A DNA stretch of 64,000 nt from Odontocerum albicorne (GCA_949825065.1 OX463847.1:39241042-39305041), one strand, 5' to 3'; counted from the stretch's first letter, positions 1-10,872 are shown. Notes: generated from the letters alone by a model not told the origin. Made by a program: numbers and translations.

Positions 1-170
1 TGAATGCTTGTAATCAAATAAAATAATATATGTAACGTAAAAGCAAACACAATATCTTGTAGAGCAGAAAAGTTTCTTTCGAATGACGTATAACTTGTAC
101 CATTTCGTTTTATTTTTGGTGCTAATTTTTAAATTTGAAAAAAAAAACGGACACAACTTATGTTAACACC
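1..170 (+). repeat. Interspersed repeat unit, copy 1
   Basis: The first ~170 bases match, in inverse orientation, the segment at 51744-51922. The shared order is an AATCAAATAAAATAATAT stretch, then GTAACGTAAAAGCAAACAC, TATCTTGTAGAGCAGA, TCGAATGACGTATAA, and an end reading CGGACACAACTTATGTTAA. A truncated third copy lies at 51943-52025. No coding potential is visible. It is an unclassified interspersed repeat and may extend left of the window. Confidence 0.6.
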
Positions 171-342
171 TAATACATTGTAAAATAATCAACATTAATG
201 TTTTGGAACCTTAATAAATTAGCTTATCAACAAATATCGTTAATGAGAGTTTTAATTGCACTTGTAACTATTATTTTTTTTTATTTGTATGCACCTGTAC
301 TTTAAGTGGCTCCAACACGTACAATCGCAAACGTTGAGTAAC

Positions 343-450
343 TTGCCAACTCCAGTATTTCTTAACCCGAAGGCTTGCTTCTTGGGATCGAAGATAATAT
401 CCCGGCCACGCTTTTCAACATATCCGCCTTATCAATTCGGATATGTTGAG
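343..450 (+). repeat. Unclassified repeat (GGCCACGC motif family)
   Basis: This segment resembles 41745-41860, 63840-63915 and, inverted, 14655-14735. The shared pieces are a TTGCC(T/A)ACTCCAGT start, a GGAACCGAAGAtAgTAtt middle and a GGCCACGCtcTTCAACATATC end. Shorter relics occur near 33270, 33410 and 37915. It carries no readable protein and no obvious terminal repeats. It may be the tail of a retroelement. Confidence 0.4.
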
Positions 451-1015
451 AGGTGCCATATAAATGAATAAATACACGAAATGTACAAAAATAGACTGCG
501 CCCCTTTATAGATTTTTTGAGTGCCAGAAAGTCAAACCATCCCGAATGGAAGACCAATGCTCTCACTTGGTAACGGATGTCGTCAAAGGCGTCACGATCA
601 ATAAAGATTCGTGTGAAAAATCATGATCTTTGAATATTGAAATATTATTAATATCACAATATACGATGTGATGAATTTTTGTATTGCCAGAAAACGCCAA
701 TGTTCGTAATAAAGAAACGTGAATAAAATACTTTAAGCAGCGATAAAATAGTCATTAAAGTTGAATGGCAGCCAATGTTACTTTTTTATGAAGTTGACGC
801 AAATATTAACACATTGCCAGTGCTATTCAGATGTTCCGCCATTTCAAATGTTTTGATTTTGCACCAGAAGCGGGTCAGGCGGATTTTCACAGCTGTAATA
901 TATTTGTTAAGAATTGCAATTTTAAAATAAATTAAGTGCAAAGCATTTTCCATACATATTTCCCTTAATTATGAATCATATTAAACACACTATATGTAAT
1001 TTCAGGAGTATAAGT

Positions 1016-1240
1016 AACGACCTCTTTGACCAAGTTGATAAGGCTGTTTTCTAGCTCGGGGGCTGTGGCTTCGATTCCCATTATATTAACAAAAAGGGGT
1101 TTAGTTTAGTTTTCACTAAAGACCTCTTTAACATTTTTCTGGTTGGTTGGATCATATTATCAGATGGTAATAAGTTCACCAGGTTCTACTTTATACAATG
1201 AAAGTATAATACAATAATAAAATATGAGTTGAAATTAACT
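1016..1240 (+). repeat. SINE family 1 copy (tRNA-like head)
   Basis: The head at 1016-1085 is tRNA-like: an A-box-like stretch (CCAAGTTGATAAGGCTG) and a B-box-like stretch (GGCTTCGATTCCCATT). The body carries the family signature of an AAGACCTCTTTAACATTTTT piece followed by CTGGTTGGTTGG. The tail reads GGTAATAAGTTCACCAGGTT and runs into ACTTTATACAATG. The same head-body-tail order recurs at about 15 places in the window on both strands, which supports a dispersed SINE rather than a tRNA gene. Confidence 0.65.
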
Positions 1241-1524
1241 CAATTGTATAAGTAAATAAATCAAAATATGAGAGATTAAATTAGTTAAATTAGACAAATC
1301 TTTAGTGTTCTCCATGGGAATGGGAAAGAAAAAAAGAAACATGATAGATTCGTTTGGAATGTAATATTAAAGGCAGTTGTTTCATATTCCATCAACCTCA
1401 AGGCACAGCAACGCCACTATAATCCAAGAATTATAGATTACCGAAAGACTTTCGACAACACGCAAGAAAATAATTCTAACGTGTTGAGGGTATGTTGCCA
1501 GTATAAAAAATGAAATTCTGGAGA

Positions 1525-1656
1525 AACTGTTGACAATGAAGACAGTTGAGGAAAAACGAGCCAGAAGATGGACCGACCAAATGAGGAAGTAAACACGATC
1601 TTCTTCAGCCGCTGTATTCAACTTGGTCTAGAACCGGGAAAAATGGAGATGGACCA
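1525..1656 (+). pseudogene. RTE-like LINE C-terminal remnant
   Basis: A short stretch reads EEKRARRWTDQMRK and then, after a break, NREKWRWT. This resembles the C-terminal end of RTE-type retrotransposon polyproteins (RPxxRWTDDI ... DRxKW). Stops and frame changes interrupt it. It abuts the perfect hairpin at 1657-1715. The assignment rests on motif resemblance only. Confidence 0.35.
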
Positions 1657-1715
1657 GGTCTCATGCAATGTCTGGAACTTGGTTGTGCACCAAGTTCCAG
1701 ACATTGCATGAGACC
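1657..1715. repeat. Perfect 27-bp inverted repeat, 5-nt loop
   Basis: The arm at 1657-1683 begins GGTCTCATGCAATGTC. It is the exact reverse complement of 1689-1715, separated by TGTGC. No mismatch occurs over 27 pairs. It sits at the end of a LINE remnant, so one arm may be a local inverted duplication of LINE 3' sequence. Confidence 0.9.
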
Positions 1716-2031
1716 ACGCTCTCAGATCAGATTTACTCACGCGATAAAGAAGAAGACATTATACTATTTAGGTCGTATTTTGCCAGATGATGGGAGAGTT
1801 ATGAAATATATTGAATGGTGCGTATTGAACAGGAAACAAAGTCAATGGGACACTAATACATGTATACTCAAACGAAAAGTATCAAAATCTGGCGAGATTT
1901 TAGATCATAACAATATTATATTGTAGAACTAACTTTGATGTATTAGATTGAACCGAATAAATTTTGAAAAAATGAGTGCACTGAGAAGATGACATTTGAT
2001 GCATGTAAGTTAATCATGGACGTCTGATGTA

Positions 2032-3338
2032 CAGGGTCTTTCAATAAGGACGCTCAATTTTAAAATGTAAATAAAACAAGTTGCGTGTGAGATATCCACT
2101 CATTTGTTTTTTATTTGAAATAATATTTTATGGCATTAAGTATGGAATATAACGTCGTTCAAATGTCCGCCGCGGCTTTGCTTGGTGGCACGTATTCTAG
2201 AGGTCCAATTTTCGATGACTTTGTCGCATAAATCTGGCTGAATTTGCTGGATGGCGTTCGTTATGTTGACTTTGAGGGCATCAATTGTTTGCGGTTTATA
2301 CGCATAGACCTGCGATTTAAGAAAGCTACAAAGGAATAAGTCTAAAGGCGTTAAATCGCACGATCTCGGTGGTCAGTTCAAGTCGCCGCCGCGCGAGATA
2401 ACCATGCCATGCCCTCAAATCGCTCGTGCAGAATGTCCATCGTGGTATGCGCTGTGTGGCACGTAGCGCCGTCCTGTTAGAATCACATGTTGTTGGTATC
2501 CATATCATCCAATTTAGGTCACAAGAAGTTGTTTATCATTGATATATAGCGCTCGCCGTTGACGGTTATGGCAATGCCAGTTTCGTTTTGGAAGAAGTAC
2601 GAACCGATGATTCCAACAGACCAAAATCCGCACCAAACAGTGACTTTTTTGGGATGCATTTGGTGCTGGTGTATCTTGTGTGGATTGGTATTGTCCCAAA
2701 TAAGACAATTTTGCTTGTTCACACATCCATTTACCCAAAAATGAGCCTCGTCGCAAAATATGATTTTTTTGGAGAAATTTAGGTCAACTTCCAACTGCTC
2801 CAGAGCCCAATCAGCGAACACACGGCGTTGTCTATGGTCGTTTACCTTAAGTTCCAGGATTAGTTGAATTTTATACGGATGCAAACACAAGTCCCGACGC
2901 AAAGCTCGCCAAGTTTAAGTCGCAGAAAGGCCAAGTTCTTGTGATCAACTAGAAATTGACTGCCTCGGGGTTTCCCGTACACTCTCACGCACAGCAGCGA
3001 TGTTTTCAGCAGATCTTATGTTTCAGTGACGCACGGGGGTTAGCTGATTATTTATCGAACCGGTTGACTCGAATTTGGTTCCCAAACGTCGAATAGTCGA
3101 CTCGGCAGGACGGTTGTGGTAAGGATAAAAATCCCGTAATGCACGGAACGTTTCTTGAACGGAGCACTGATTTTTTAAATAAAATTTGATAATTTGTACA
3201 CGCTGTTTAACGCTATAATCTTCCATGGTGATTTGCCATACAATATTGAACAATTTACAATAAATTTGACAGATATTGCTATAATAACATGGCCGCTATA
3301 ACCTAACAAATTTTGAGCGTCCCTATTGAAAGACCCTG
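2032..3338 (-). mobile_element. Mariner-like DNA transposon, DD41D (rosa-like) type, inactivated
   Basis: This is a full-length element of about 1307 bp. The left end starts CAGGGTCTTTCAATAAGGAC and the right end, read inward, starts CAGGGTCTTTCAATAGGGAC, giving terminal inverted repeats of about 27 bp. A TA dinucleotide lies immediately outside each end (2030-2031 and 3339-3340), as expected for Tc1/mariner insertion. The transposase lies on the minus strand and is broken by stops and frameshifts, so this copy cannot mobilise itself. Because both ends are intact it could in principle be mobilised by an active relative. Confidence 0.92.
2136..3226 (-). pseudogene. Mariner transposase pseudogene (DD41D-like)
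   Basis: The reading frame starts MEDYSVKQRV and ends NDVIFHT, with a total span of ~363 codons, close to the usual mariner length. The N-terminal helix-turn-helix region covers roughly residues 1-100. The first catalytic aspartate lies in IIFCDEAHFWVNG. The second lies in QDGATCHTAHT (about 2450) and the third in RSCDLTPLD (about 2335-2350). Allowing for one frameshift, the second and third aspartates are about 41 residues apart, which is the spacing described for rosa-type mariners. Damage includes a stop soon after TPVRH (about 3020), another stop before SQELGLSAT, a frameshift near 2380-2400, and a stop just before PPRSCD. The catalytic residues themselves are still readable. Confidence 0.88.
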
Positions 3339-3344
3339 TATAAG

Positions 3345-3665
3345 TAAAATGAAGAAGAACGCCTTAGAAATGTTTTGACACGTGGAACTTCTGAATGAAG
3401 AAAGACAAGTAAAGCAAATATACAGTACAAAAATGAATAAAAGGCGTGGTAGAGGAAGAACAAGGAAAGTTTGCTTGCATCGAGAGAATGGTATTATGAA
3501 AGAAGGATATATAAAATTCAGAGAAATAGTAGGAGTTGTGTAAGGTGTATGAACGTATATTAGAAAGGCTAAATATGTGTGTCCCGATAAGAAAGTCTGG
3601 CGAAACCTGGCGATTTGTCTTTTTTGTCTGTCCTAGTAGAGAAACATCATGATGGTATGGATGTA
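3345..3665 (+). pseudogene. RTE-type LINE 3' end remnant
   Basis: This piece is related to the LINE copies at 9900, 28370 and 52740. It shows an RRGRGRTRKV-like stretch encoded around 3440-3475, then segments aligning to the KSGETW/CRDRKxWRS end motif and the GACATGATGG-like tail. Multiple stops are present. The family codes for the region downstream of the reverse transcriptase of RTE-type elements (GRGRPRKVWLDQVND ... CRDRxxWR). Confidence 0.55.
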
Positions 3666-3859
3666 TGTTTTAGTTTATTATGATGGATACGAAAAAGTAA
3701 CATAGGTTAAAACAAGAGAAAGCTCGATGAAAAAATAACATAGGCTAAAACAAGCATTTAACAAGGCGTATTGTGAGTTGATAGAGAGAAGCTATGTAAG
3801 ATTTTAAAAGAATATGGAATAAACTGCAAATTAACTACAACAGGTCGATTACGTTCCTG

Positions 3860-4235
3860 TATGATGAAAGTATGGCTGGTGTCATAATGGGCGAATAAAT
3901 GCCTAAATGATTTGTATTAAAAAAGGTCGAAACAAGAATTTATGATGTCTCCATGGCGGCTGAATGTTTCACTTCCATACACCAACATTATCTATGGGAG
4001 TAAAACGTGGACATGGAAAATTAATGAAATGAGGCGAGTTAATGTCGGACGAAACAAATTTATAATGCAATCATGAGTGGGAATTGTGATCGAGGACGGC
4101 CGAGAAAAGTATGATAGAGTCAAGTTAATAACATTTTGAAAGAAGGGAAGGTAAGGATTAAGAGACTTAGAACGGACTATATGAGAAGATGTATGGATGT
4201 GGTGGAGGCTAATAAATGTTTGTATGTTTGTTTTA
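3860..4235 (+). pseudogene. RTE-type LINE fragment with internal deletion
   Basis: The stretch passes from a LVPTLMYGSKTW-like segment (about 3975-4020, degraded) directly to TKQIYNAIMSG and then DRGRPRKV at 4045-4110. It ends in ILKEGKVRIKRL and MRRCMDVVEA. The intervening ALRR...WFGHVERM block found in sister copies is missing, so this copy has an internal deletion. Stops and frame changes are frequent. Confidence 0.6.
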
Positions 4236-4839
4236 ACGTAATTTTGTTCCATTATTATAGGCTGTAATCTGACTAACAATAAGATATCGAGTATTCTTTA
4301 AATCAGACCATAAAAGTATCCTTTCAACATCGTATTTACAAAATGTAAAATCCATGTTTTAATAGGATATTATTGATCGTCGTGTAAAATAGTTCAGTTG
4401 AATTGGGTCGTTAATATTTTATGAGATGAGATAGTCTCCGGGGTCGAATGTGATATTAACGATTATGGATATCACAAGTTCGGATGTGATATAGCAAAAA
4501 ATAATGGTCGAAAACGTTGAATATTAAATGTCAAAGAGCTGTTATATTTAACGACTATAGAAACTTTCATTGCAGAATCACTAAAGTACGCGATCTCAGG
4601 TGTGGAACATTTTAAATATTTACAGAATTATACAATACTTTTCAGTTACGTGTTGTCGAGGAAATTTTTATATTTTCATGTTGGAAGTTTGATTCCATTA
4701 TTTAATCTTTTAAGAATAGTTCATTAAATGTAATGACGGTTTAATGGAAACTTTTTAGTCTTGAAGTTGTGGAAACAAAAAAGAAATCTAATTCTTGTAA
4801 AATAGTGAAAAACTAGACTAACAGATTTCTGTTTGTCAG

Positions 4840-5430
4840 CTTTAAAATAAGTAAAAGTTCTTTTTTGGAAAAAAAATCCCCTCCCTCTCCCTCCTCACTG
4901 TATATCCAAGTCTTTATCCCTCTTTAAGTCATTACCTCTCAGTTTATATTTCTCTTTCTTTTAGTCTCGTCCGAAAATGTGGGGCTCGCTTAATATTCGA
5001 GGCTCAAACATGAATAATAAAATTCACTACCGTGCGATGACCAAGACGGCTAATATAGTATGTCTCTTTATCGGCATGCTGTTAACTTCTGACAATTGCC
5101 TTTAAAAAATATTTTTTCATATTTTTGCACCCTCGAAAATACCACGGCTTACCATATTGAAATGAGAGGAGATCGAAATAATCAAATCAATCAAGGAATT
5201 CACAGTAGCAACGGTTCCAATTTCAAGGTAGTGTGTGCTGTTGAAGCTACGAGTACAAATAATTGTACGGCTGCCAAAATATTTGATATTACTAAAAATA
5301 ATGTTAGATGTAAACAATTGCTTAAACATTCCTTACAAAAACCTATTCAGGCATTTCGAGTGCCTGAGAAATAAACATTTTGATTTGAGAAAAGTATTGC
5401 AGGATAAAATTTTTATTCCAAAAACAGATT
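4840..5430. other. No recognisable gene; pyrimidine tract and short open frames
   Basis: A pyrimidine-rich tract (4870-4965) ends in CTTTCTTTTAG, which resembles a splice acceptor. A 47-codon frame follows and includes a hydrophobic stretch, NIVCLFIGMLL. A 92-codon frame (5096-5374) has no recognisable homology. I do not call an exon, because nothing upstream or downstream supports one. Confidence 0.2.
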
Positions 5431-5436
5431 AAAAAA

Positions 5437-5490
5437 ACAGATGCGTAAGACTCTCGCGCGGTAGAAGTGAAACTTCTTAGCTCCTAGGAA
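5437..5490 (+). repeat. GC-rich flank of the A/T island, left arm
   Basis: The segment contains CGCGCGGTAGAAGTGAAACT. Related pieces occur inverted at 6215-6290 (CCTACCGCGCC and AAGTTTCACTTC). Together they bracket the A/T-only island, which suggests that one non-autonomous element carries the island. Confidence 0.4.
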
Positions 5491-5580
5491 AAGTTGATTT
5501 TATGCGTTGCTTTTTTTCCATTTGTTAACGATTTTTTTTTATAATTAGGAAATGGTTATGTGGAATTTAATTCAAGAAAA

Positions 5581-6200
5581 TCTCTCTTAATTATAAAAAA
5601 ATATATAAATATTTTTATTTTTAATAATAATAATTTAAAAAACAATTTAATAAACTTAATAATATTGAATTTATATATTTCAATATTAAATAAATTAATA
5701 TTATTAATTATTAAATTAATTATTTTTAAATAATAATTAAATTATTTATTTATTATTATATTATTTTTATTACATTATTAATAATATTATTATATTATAT
5801 TATTCATTTATTATATTATAATTAATTAAAATATAATAATAATATAATTATTAATATTATACTATAATAACATATATATTATTATAATTATATTTTAAAT
5901 ATAAATTATACATTAAATAAATATTAAAATAAATATTTTATAAAATAAAATAAAATAATTTACTTAATAAAAAATTAAATTAATAAATGTTAAATATATT
6001 ATTATAAAAATAATGTATAACAAAAAATACTATTTTTTCTTTTTTAATAATAATAATTTTAATAATAAATAATAATTTTAATAATCATATAATAAATACA
6101 CTAGATAATATTAAAATAGTATTAATTTTTATTAAAAATAAATAATTATTAATATTAAAATAATTAATAAAATATTTAATACGAATAATAAAATAATAAT
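5581..6200. repeat. ~620-bp nearly pure A/T island
   Basis: Over about 620 bases only a handful of C or G residues occur. The sequence is made of irregular TAATA, TTAATTA and AATAAT words without a fixed period. No coding sequence is possible. Such a stretch would melt easily and form many alternative hairpins. Possible origins are microsatellite-like expansion inside an element or a matrix-attachment-type sequence; neither can be proven here. Confidence 0.85.
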
Positions 6201-6214
6201 GTACTAACCGTTTC

Positions 6215-6300
6215 ACTTTTCGTGACGTTCAGGCCAATTTGTCCTACCGCGCCTATATAAGTTTCACTTCAAAAACGCGGGAATGCGGTATTATGAGAGA
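6215..6300. repeat. GC-rich flank of the A/T island, right arm, with TATA-like word
   Basis: The segment carries CCTACCGCGCC, TATATAAG (about 6253) and AAGTTTCACTTC, partly inverted relative to 5447-5480. The TATATAAG word could be a TATA box, but no transcript or gene follows that I can recognise. The inverted relation to the left flank makes a transposon end more likely. Confidence 0.35.
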
Positions 6301-6689
6301 ACTTGAGTGAACAAACGATTTTTATTAGAAAGTGAAGGATGTTTCCGTCAAATTCGAGGTAATTTCTCATTTCCCTAGACATTAAAAACTATATTATAAA
6401 TACATAAGAGTATATACTCGTATGATATTTCTTAACCTTATGTTATCATCGTTAATAAAATAAACTTGCGGATTTTATGATTTTATTTACGCCCGTCATT
6501 TAAAATCTCCACTAGACACTCGCTGCCCCGCAGAGCTGTCACCAATAGCCAACTGGAGTGGAGAGTGATTATTTATCCTGACAGTTTCCTGTTTTGAAAA
6601 ATTTTTGCATACTGCAGGTGTTAAAAAAATCCATTTAACTTCTGATTCGTTGCAAGTGATCATTATGTGACAGTTAGGTTTTCAGGTTG

Positions 6690-7225
6690 TACTTGAAGTG
6701 CTATGGAGGTTTATGGGCGGCGTTTGGTAAACTCTCCTACATCCTGAAATCTCCAAAATACCCCAATCATTTGAAAAAGAGAGTCTTTGATTCATGCATC
6801 TTACCGATCCTCACATATGGAATCGAAACCTCTGTCCCAACAAAGCGAATAACGCAAAAACTACTAGTGACACAGAGAGCCATGGAGAAGAGGATGCTGG
6901 GAGTTTCACTGCGAGATAGAAAGACCAACAAATGGATAAGAGAGAGAACCAAAGCCACGGACGTAGTTGAGAGAGCAGCTGCCTTAAAATGGAGCTGGGC
7001 AAGACATATTGCCAGATGCTCTGACTCTCGATGGACGAAAAGGGTCTTGGAATGGCAGCCTAGAACGGGCAGGAGAGGTGTGGGGAAATCACAGGCTAGA
7101 TAGTCGGACGATATAAGACGGGGTGAAGTGGATGTAGTGTGTCCGAGATAGGGAGTTGTGGAAGATCGAAGGGGAGGCCTATATCCAGGGATGGATCCAG
7201 AACAGCTGAAGAAGAAGAAGAAGAC
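6690..7225 (+). pseudogene. RTE-type LINE, 5'-truncated, C-terminal ORF
   Basis: An open frame of about 138 codons encodes the end of the reverse transcriptase and the downstream region of an RTE-clade retrotransposon. Readable motifs are KRVFDSCILPILTYGIET, KLLVTQRAMEKRMLGVSLRD, LKWSWARHIARCSDSRWTKR and VLEWQPRTGRRGVGKSQAR. The frame stops at 7101; remnants of the conserved end follow. The copy finishes in a GAA microsatellite-like tail (7207-7222), the usual kind of 3' end for RTE elements. The 5' part, including endonuclease and most of the RT, is absent. This is one of the better preserved LINE pieces in the window. Confidence 0.85.
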
Positions 7226-7769
7226 GAATACTTGAAGTGCTTTATAGAAAGAAAATACTCAAAGTTTTGGAGGAAAAAAAGTTCATCGGTATTATTATAT
7301 TAGCTGCAGCTTAAAAATATGAGTACTTGATTGTGTTTTATAAGAACAATAATAATATTAAGTTACTTTGAAATTAAATATGTATAATTAATTTTAAATT
7401 TTGAGTTGTTACTATGGTCTGTAAGAATAAACTTCTAAATTTTGAAAACAAATACCTTAGGAGGACGATGGGTGTCAAGTGGTATTACCATGTGACAAAT
7501 AAGAAGGTTCATCTTTGATTGAAGCAGAGGTCTATTACCATAACGATAAGAGTGAAGGTGACCAAAGTATACGCTTATTTAACGTCCACTTTGTACTCGA
7601 CACCACCCACTCATGTTATGATAAATATTTAAGACACATCCCCTGGTACTCTTTCTTTCAAGGTATCTGGATGGTGAGTCTTTATGATATACCCATGAGT
7701 TTATCCTCCTCCAACTGCCTTAAACGACGACGACCTTTTTGAATCGAGATACAACAATAAACTGAGCGG

Positions 7770-7935
7770 ACTGTCGGTAGCTATTGTCTAAGCAAGTGGA
7801 TGCCTCGGGTCCGATTCCTGGCAGATTCACTTCTGAACTACTTTAAATCTTTGACAATTTAAGACCTGCATTGAAGAATCCAGATGATGCTCTTGTTAAC
7901 AACATTTGAGTCTTTTAACTTCCCTTCTTTATTTA
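7770..7935 (+). repeat. SINE-like copy, degraded
   Basis: An A-box-like stretch (GTAGCTATTGTCTAAGCA) and a B-box-like GGGTCCGATTCC lie 20-30 bases apart, followed by a diverged body. It resembles the head of SINE family 1, but the body signature is hard to see. Confidence 0.35.
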
Positions 7936-8394
7936 AATAGGTTGAGGTAATTAAGAAGCACTTCTGAGGTGGTCGTAATGGTCAGCTAAAAGCGCTTTAC
8001 CACATTATCTAGGAAAAAACCTTCACTAGATAAATGTGGATAGTAGAATATCCATCTAGTGAATGATCCTTACATGCTTCTTTAGGAATTTTATCTATCA
8101 CGACGATAGTGGTGTACTCTGAATCATATTAGATGTGGTGACAGTTTCAGTGCGCTTTGCATAATTCTCCGTTGCGCTCATGTGGAATGTTTTAGATTGT
8201 TGGTCACATTGTGAAGAGGTGTCCAATATATTCATTCTTGAGAGGAATAGATGATATCTATCAGTGTATTCTAGAGACTGTATCATATATGAGAAACATT
8301 TGACATTGAGAGAGAAGCCATACGATAGAAGAATGATATAGATATTTGTTTTATGAAGGAGGTGTCTTGACCAAACTAGGGAGGATTTAAATGG

Positions 8395-8615
8395 AAACCG
8401 AGATGGATGTAAGCGATTGTGGCACCCCTTTATAGCTAGTTAAACAAATGAAGTGCTTGATTTGATATTAAATGAAGAATGCAAAAAAATAAATATAGTT
8501 CAATTCGATGAATTAAAATTTACGTATCAATACATTTTATATATAATATTATATATAATATATTTTTGAAGATAGTAATCTAAGGTTGTATAACGCTTTG
8601 AAAATCCGTCATCAT
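8395..8615 (+). repeat. Direct repeat, copy 1 (paired with 9190-9375)
   Basis: The copies share GTGGCACCCCTTTATAGCT / GTGACACCCCTTTGTAGCT, then TTTACGTATCAATA, TATTTTTGA and GTAATCTA(A/G)GGTT. They flank about 570 bases containing a LINE C-terminus and a SINE tail, and are clearly diverged. Confidence 0.6.
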
Positions 8616-8639
8616 CATCATTATTATTAATTTATTTAA

Positions 8640-8710
8640 CACTTCACTGTAAAACAATCAAGCAGCGTATTGCCAGGCGGCAATCTCTTCCAACCAATCG
8701 GACTAAAGTA
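8640..8710 (-). repeat. SINE family 1 tail fragment
   Basis: Read on the minus strand it gives GGTTGGAAGAGATTGCCG, then CCTGGCAATACG and TTTACAGTG. This matches the body-tail part of SINE family 1. Confidence 0.5.
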
Positions 8711-8760
8711 AACAAAGTAAGTTACACTGTCACGAATAATATACATAACAAAAATAGAAG

Positions 8761-9147
8761 TCAGACATCATAAATCAAAGGAAAAAGGAAGGGATGGTGG
8801 AGAAAAAATCGGGAATGAAAGACGTTACATGAACTAAGAGGTTTTAGTCGCTTTTTTAAATATGCCAGTGACGGAGCGAGTTTTGTGTTAGTTGGTGACT
8901 GGTTCCAGAGTCGCACTGCATGGACAATAAAGGACGACGTAAAAAATAAGAAGGGTGAATAAGATATGCCAATAAACAATCTATGCTTCAGTTTAGTGTA
9001 TGTTAAGACCATAATCGAAAAGAAGTTGAATATTCTTGGCGAGATAAAAAGGGCGGCGGAACAATTAAGGATATTATACATCCAACTGCGAAATAGAAAC
9101 AAAACGAGAGAAGAATGAAATGGAAGTTTGCTTAACATAGGAGGCAA
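8761..9147 (-). pseudogene. Jockey/CR1-like LINE ORF2 C-terminus
   Basis: A 128-codon open frame ends with FFTSSFIVHAVRLWNQSP, then APSLAYLKKRLKPL. The pattern SSFxVxAxRLWNxLP...APSLxxFKKRLK is typical of the C-terminal end of non-LTR retrotransposon ORF2 proteins of the Jockey/CR1 type. The reverse transcriptase itself is not present. The open frame is probably the 3' relic of a 5'-truncated insertion. The assignment rests on this motif, not on a domain search. Confidence 0.6.
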
Positions 9148-9189
9148 CGTAGCGTAACGTGGAAGTACTTAGAGTTGACTTGGCTGCAC

Positions 9190-9375
9190 ACCGAGATAGA
9201 TGAAGGCGTTTTGTGACACCCCTTTGTAGCTTGCAGAATTAATATCAGTTAATAAGAGAACAAAAAATAGCAGTTAATCTCGATGAAGTAAACTTTACGT
9301 ATCAATAGATTAAACGTTATATTTTTGATGTTGGTAATCTAGGGTTACAGACTACACTTTGAGATTCCATCATAT
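9190..9375 (+). repeat. Direct repeat, copy 2 (paired with 8395-8615)
   Basis: This is the second copy of the repeat described at 8395-8615, with several small indels. No coding sequence is visible. Confidence 0.6.
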
Positions 9376-9869
9376 TTCAAGATCGCTACGTGCAGAGTAA
9401 TAAATATTTTACAGCTCGTCCTGGTGTAAAACGTAACATTAAACCGTCCGGAAGATCCACTTTCTCTTTGTAGTATCTTTAAAATGACGAAGAAAAAAAA
9501 TACCGACGGCTGTGCCATCTTAATTTTAATTGTCTTCAGCTGCGAACGTTCCGCATTAAATACGAATGTGTCTTTGAAATTATTGTACAATTGTCGATGG
9601 CTTTGAAATGTTATAATTATTTAACAACAGACTAATTTTTCTACTGTCTGCTTTAAGATGAAAGACTAAGACGAGTGAGTAATAAGACAGTTCACTTTTA
9701 AGATGTGTTTATATTCATCTTTTCATTTATTTCCATTGACTTGAGTATTTCTAAAGATCTTGACGATTGTAACAAGAAAAACAAATTGTATAGGATTGTA
9801 TTGAAGGCTGAACAAATGTTTATCAAAAAAAAATTATCAACTAATATACCTTTTGTCCGAAGGACGTGT

Positions 9870-10430
9870 AGCGATAGAAAATAAAGTCAACGATGCACTG
9901 AAATATACCCATACTATCAAAATCAGCTAATATGAGAGTGCACAATAGTATTTTAGTACCATCTTTGATGTATGTGAGTAAAACATGGATGTGAAAAAAA
10001 CCTGAAAGAGATAAATTAGTGCTGTAGAAATGTGTGTATTTAGAACAGAACATGGAGTGACAATGTATGACAGAATATATAATCATTTGATTAGGGATAA
10101 ACGTGATCTTAAGACTAATGTGTTGACTAAGATGAAGAAGAGCACTTTGAAATGGTTTGGGTATGTAAAACGAATGAACGAAGAAATACTAACAAAACGA
10201 ACATACATTGCAAATGTGAGTATAATTCGTGTTAGATGAATATTTAAGAAATTATGACTGGGTCAACTGAAGGATATTTTGACAGAACGAAGAAATAACA
10301 TAAATCGTAGGAGCTGTATTAGAACTTGTATGGATGATGAAGAGGCGAAGATTGTTTGTTGAGATAGGAAAGTCTAGAGCTTTGTCCACTCTACCTAATC
10401 CGACAGGGAAATAGCTTGATGCTATGTTTA
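9870..10430 (+). pseudogene. RTE-type LINE C-terminal remnant
   Basis: A degraded copy of the LINE family that is most abundant here. The readable piece includes MKKSTLKWFGYVKRMNEEIL and TKRTYIANVS (10130-10225), preceded by relics of VPTLMY (about 9957-9975) and NRTWSDNV. It is followed by relics of the CMDVEEAK...CRDRKVWR end (about 10330-10385). Stops are common. It lies on the plus strand and lacks the RT core. Confidence 0.7.
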
Positions 10431-10799
10431 TATGTTAAGTATGCAAATAGGCTAAAAAAAACTCCGGAATGTAGAAAATTATTAAACAGTTTTTTTCTTT
10501 CATGGTAAAAAAAAACTATCCGTTTTCTACCGTAAATGTATAAAAAAAAATCTAAATATTTCATTAACGTGTAATCACAATTACAAATCACTTACAAAAA
10601 GATTTACATATTTCGACTGAAATAATGTCCAATGTTTCAGGAGTTTACATGTTTATACTCTAATAACACAATAAAAGCAAATTAACTTGTAAATCTATCG
10701 ACTATTTCCAAAAATTGTTTTCACTATTGAAATAGGAAATAACAATGTAAATATGAAGAGGAAACCTTTTGATTCTAAATCGACGGTCAGAATATTCGA

Positions 10800-10872
10800 T
10801 ATAGACGTAGTAATAATAAAAGGACAACATAAAAAGCGTTTTTTAGAGAGTAGACTCTAGTTAAGGGCGCTC
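10800..10872 (+). repeat. SINE family 2 fragment
   Basis: The stretch GAGAGTAGACTCTAGTTAAG, then GGGCGCTC, matches the family signature GAGAGCAGACTCTCCTCAAG plus GGCGTTCTAGCTCGGGA. The signature also occurs at 14750, 29565, 35425 and 51435. Confidence 0.5.

Noticed and set aside
4975..5100. Possible first exon: pyrimidine tract, CTTTTAG acceptor-like site, short frame with a hydrophobic stretch
   Set aside because: No second exon, no recognisable protein and no better donor than GTATGT by chance; too weak to call.
6245..6300. TATA box (TATATAAG) and promoter
   Set aside because: The segment is the inverted partner of 5447-5480 and no gene follows; more likely an element end.
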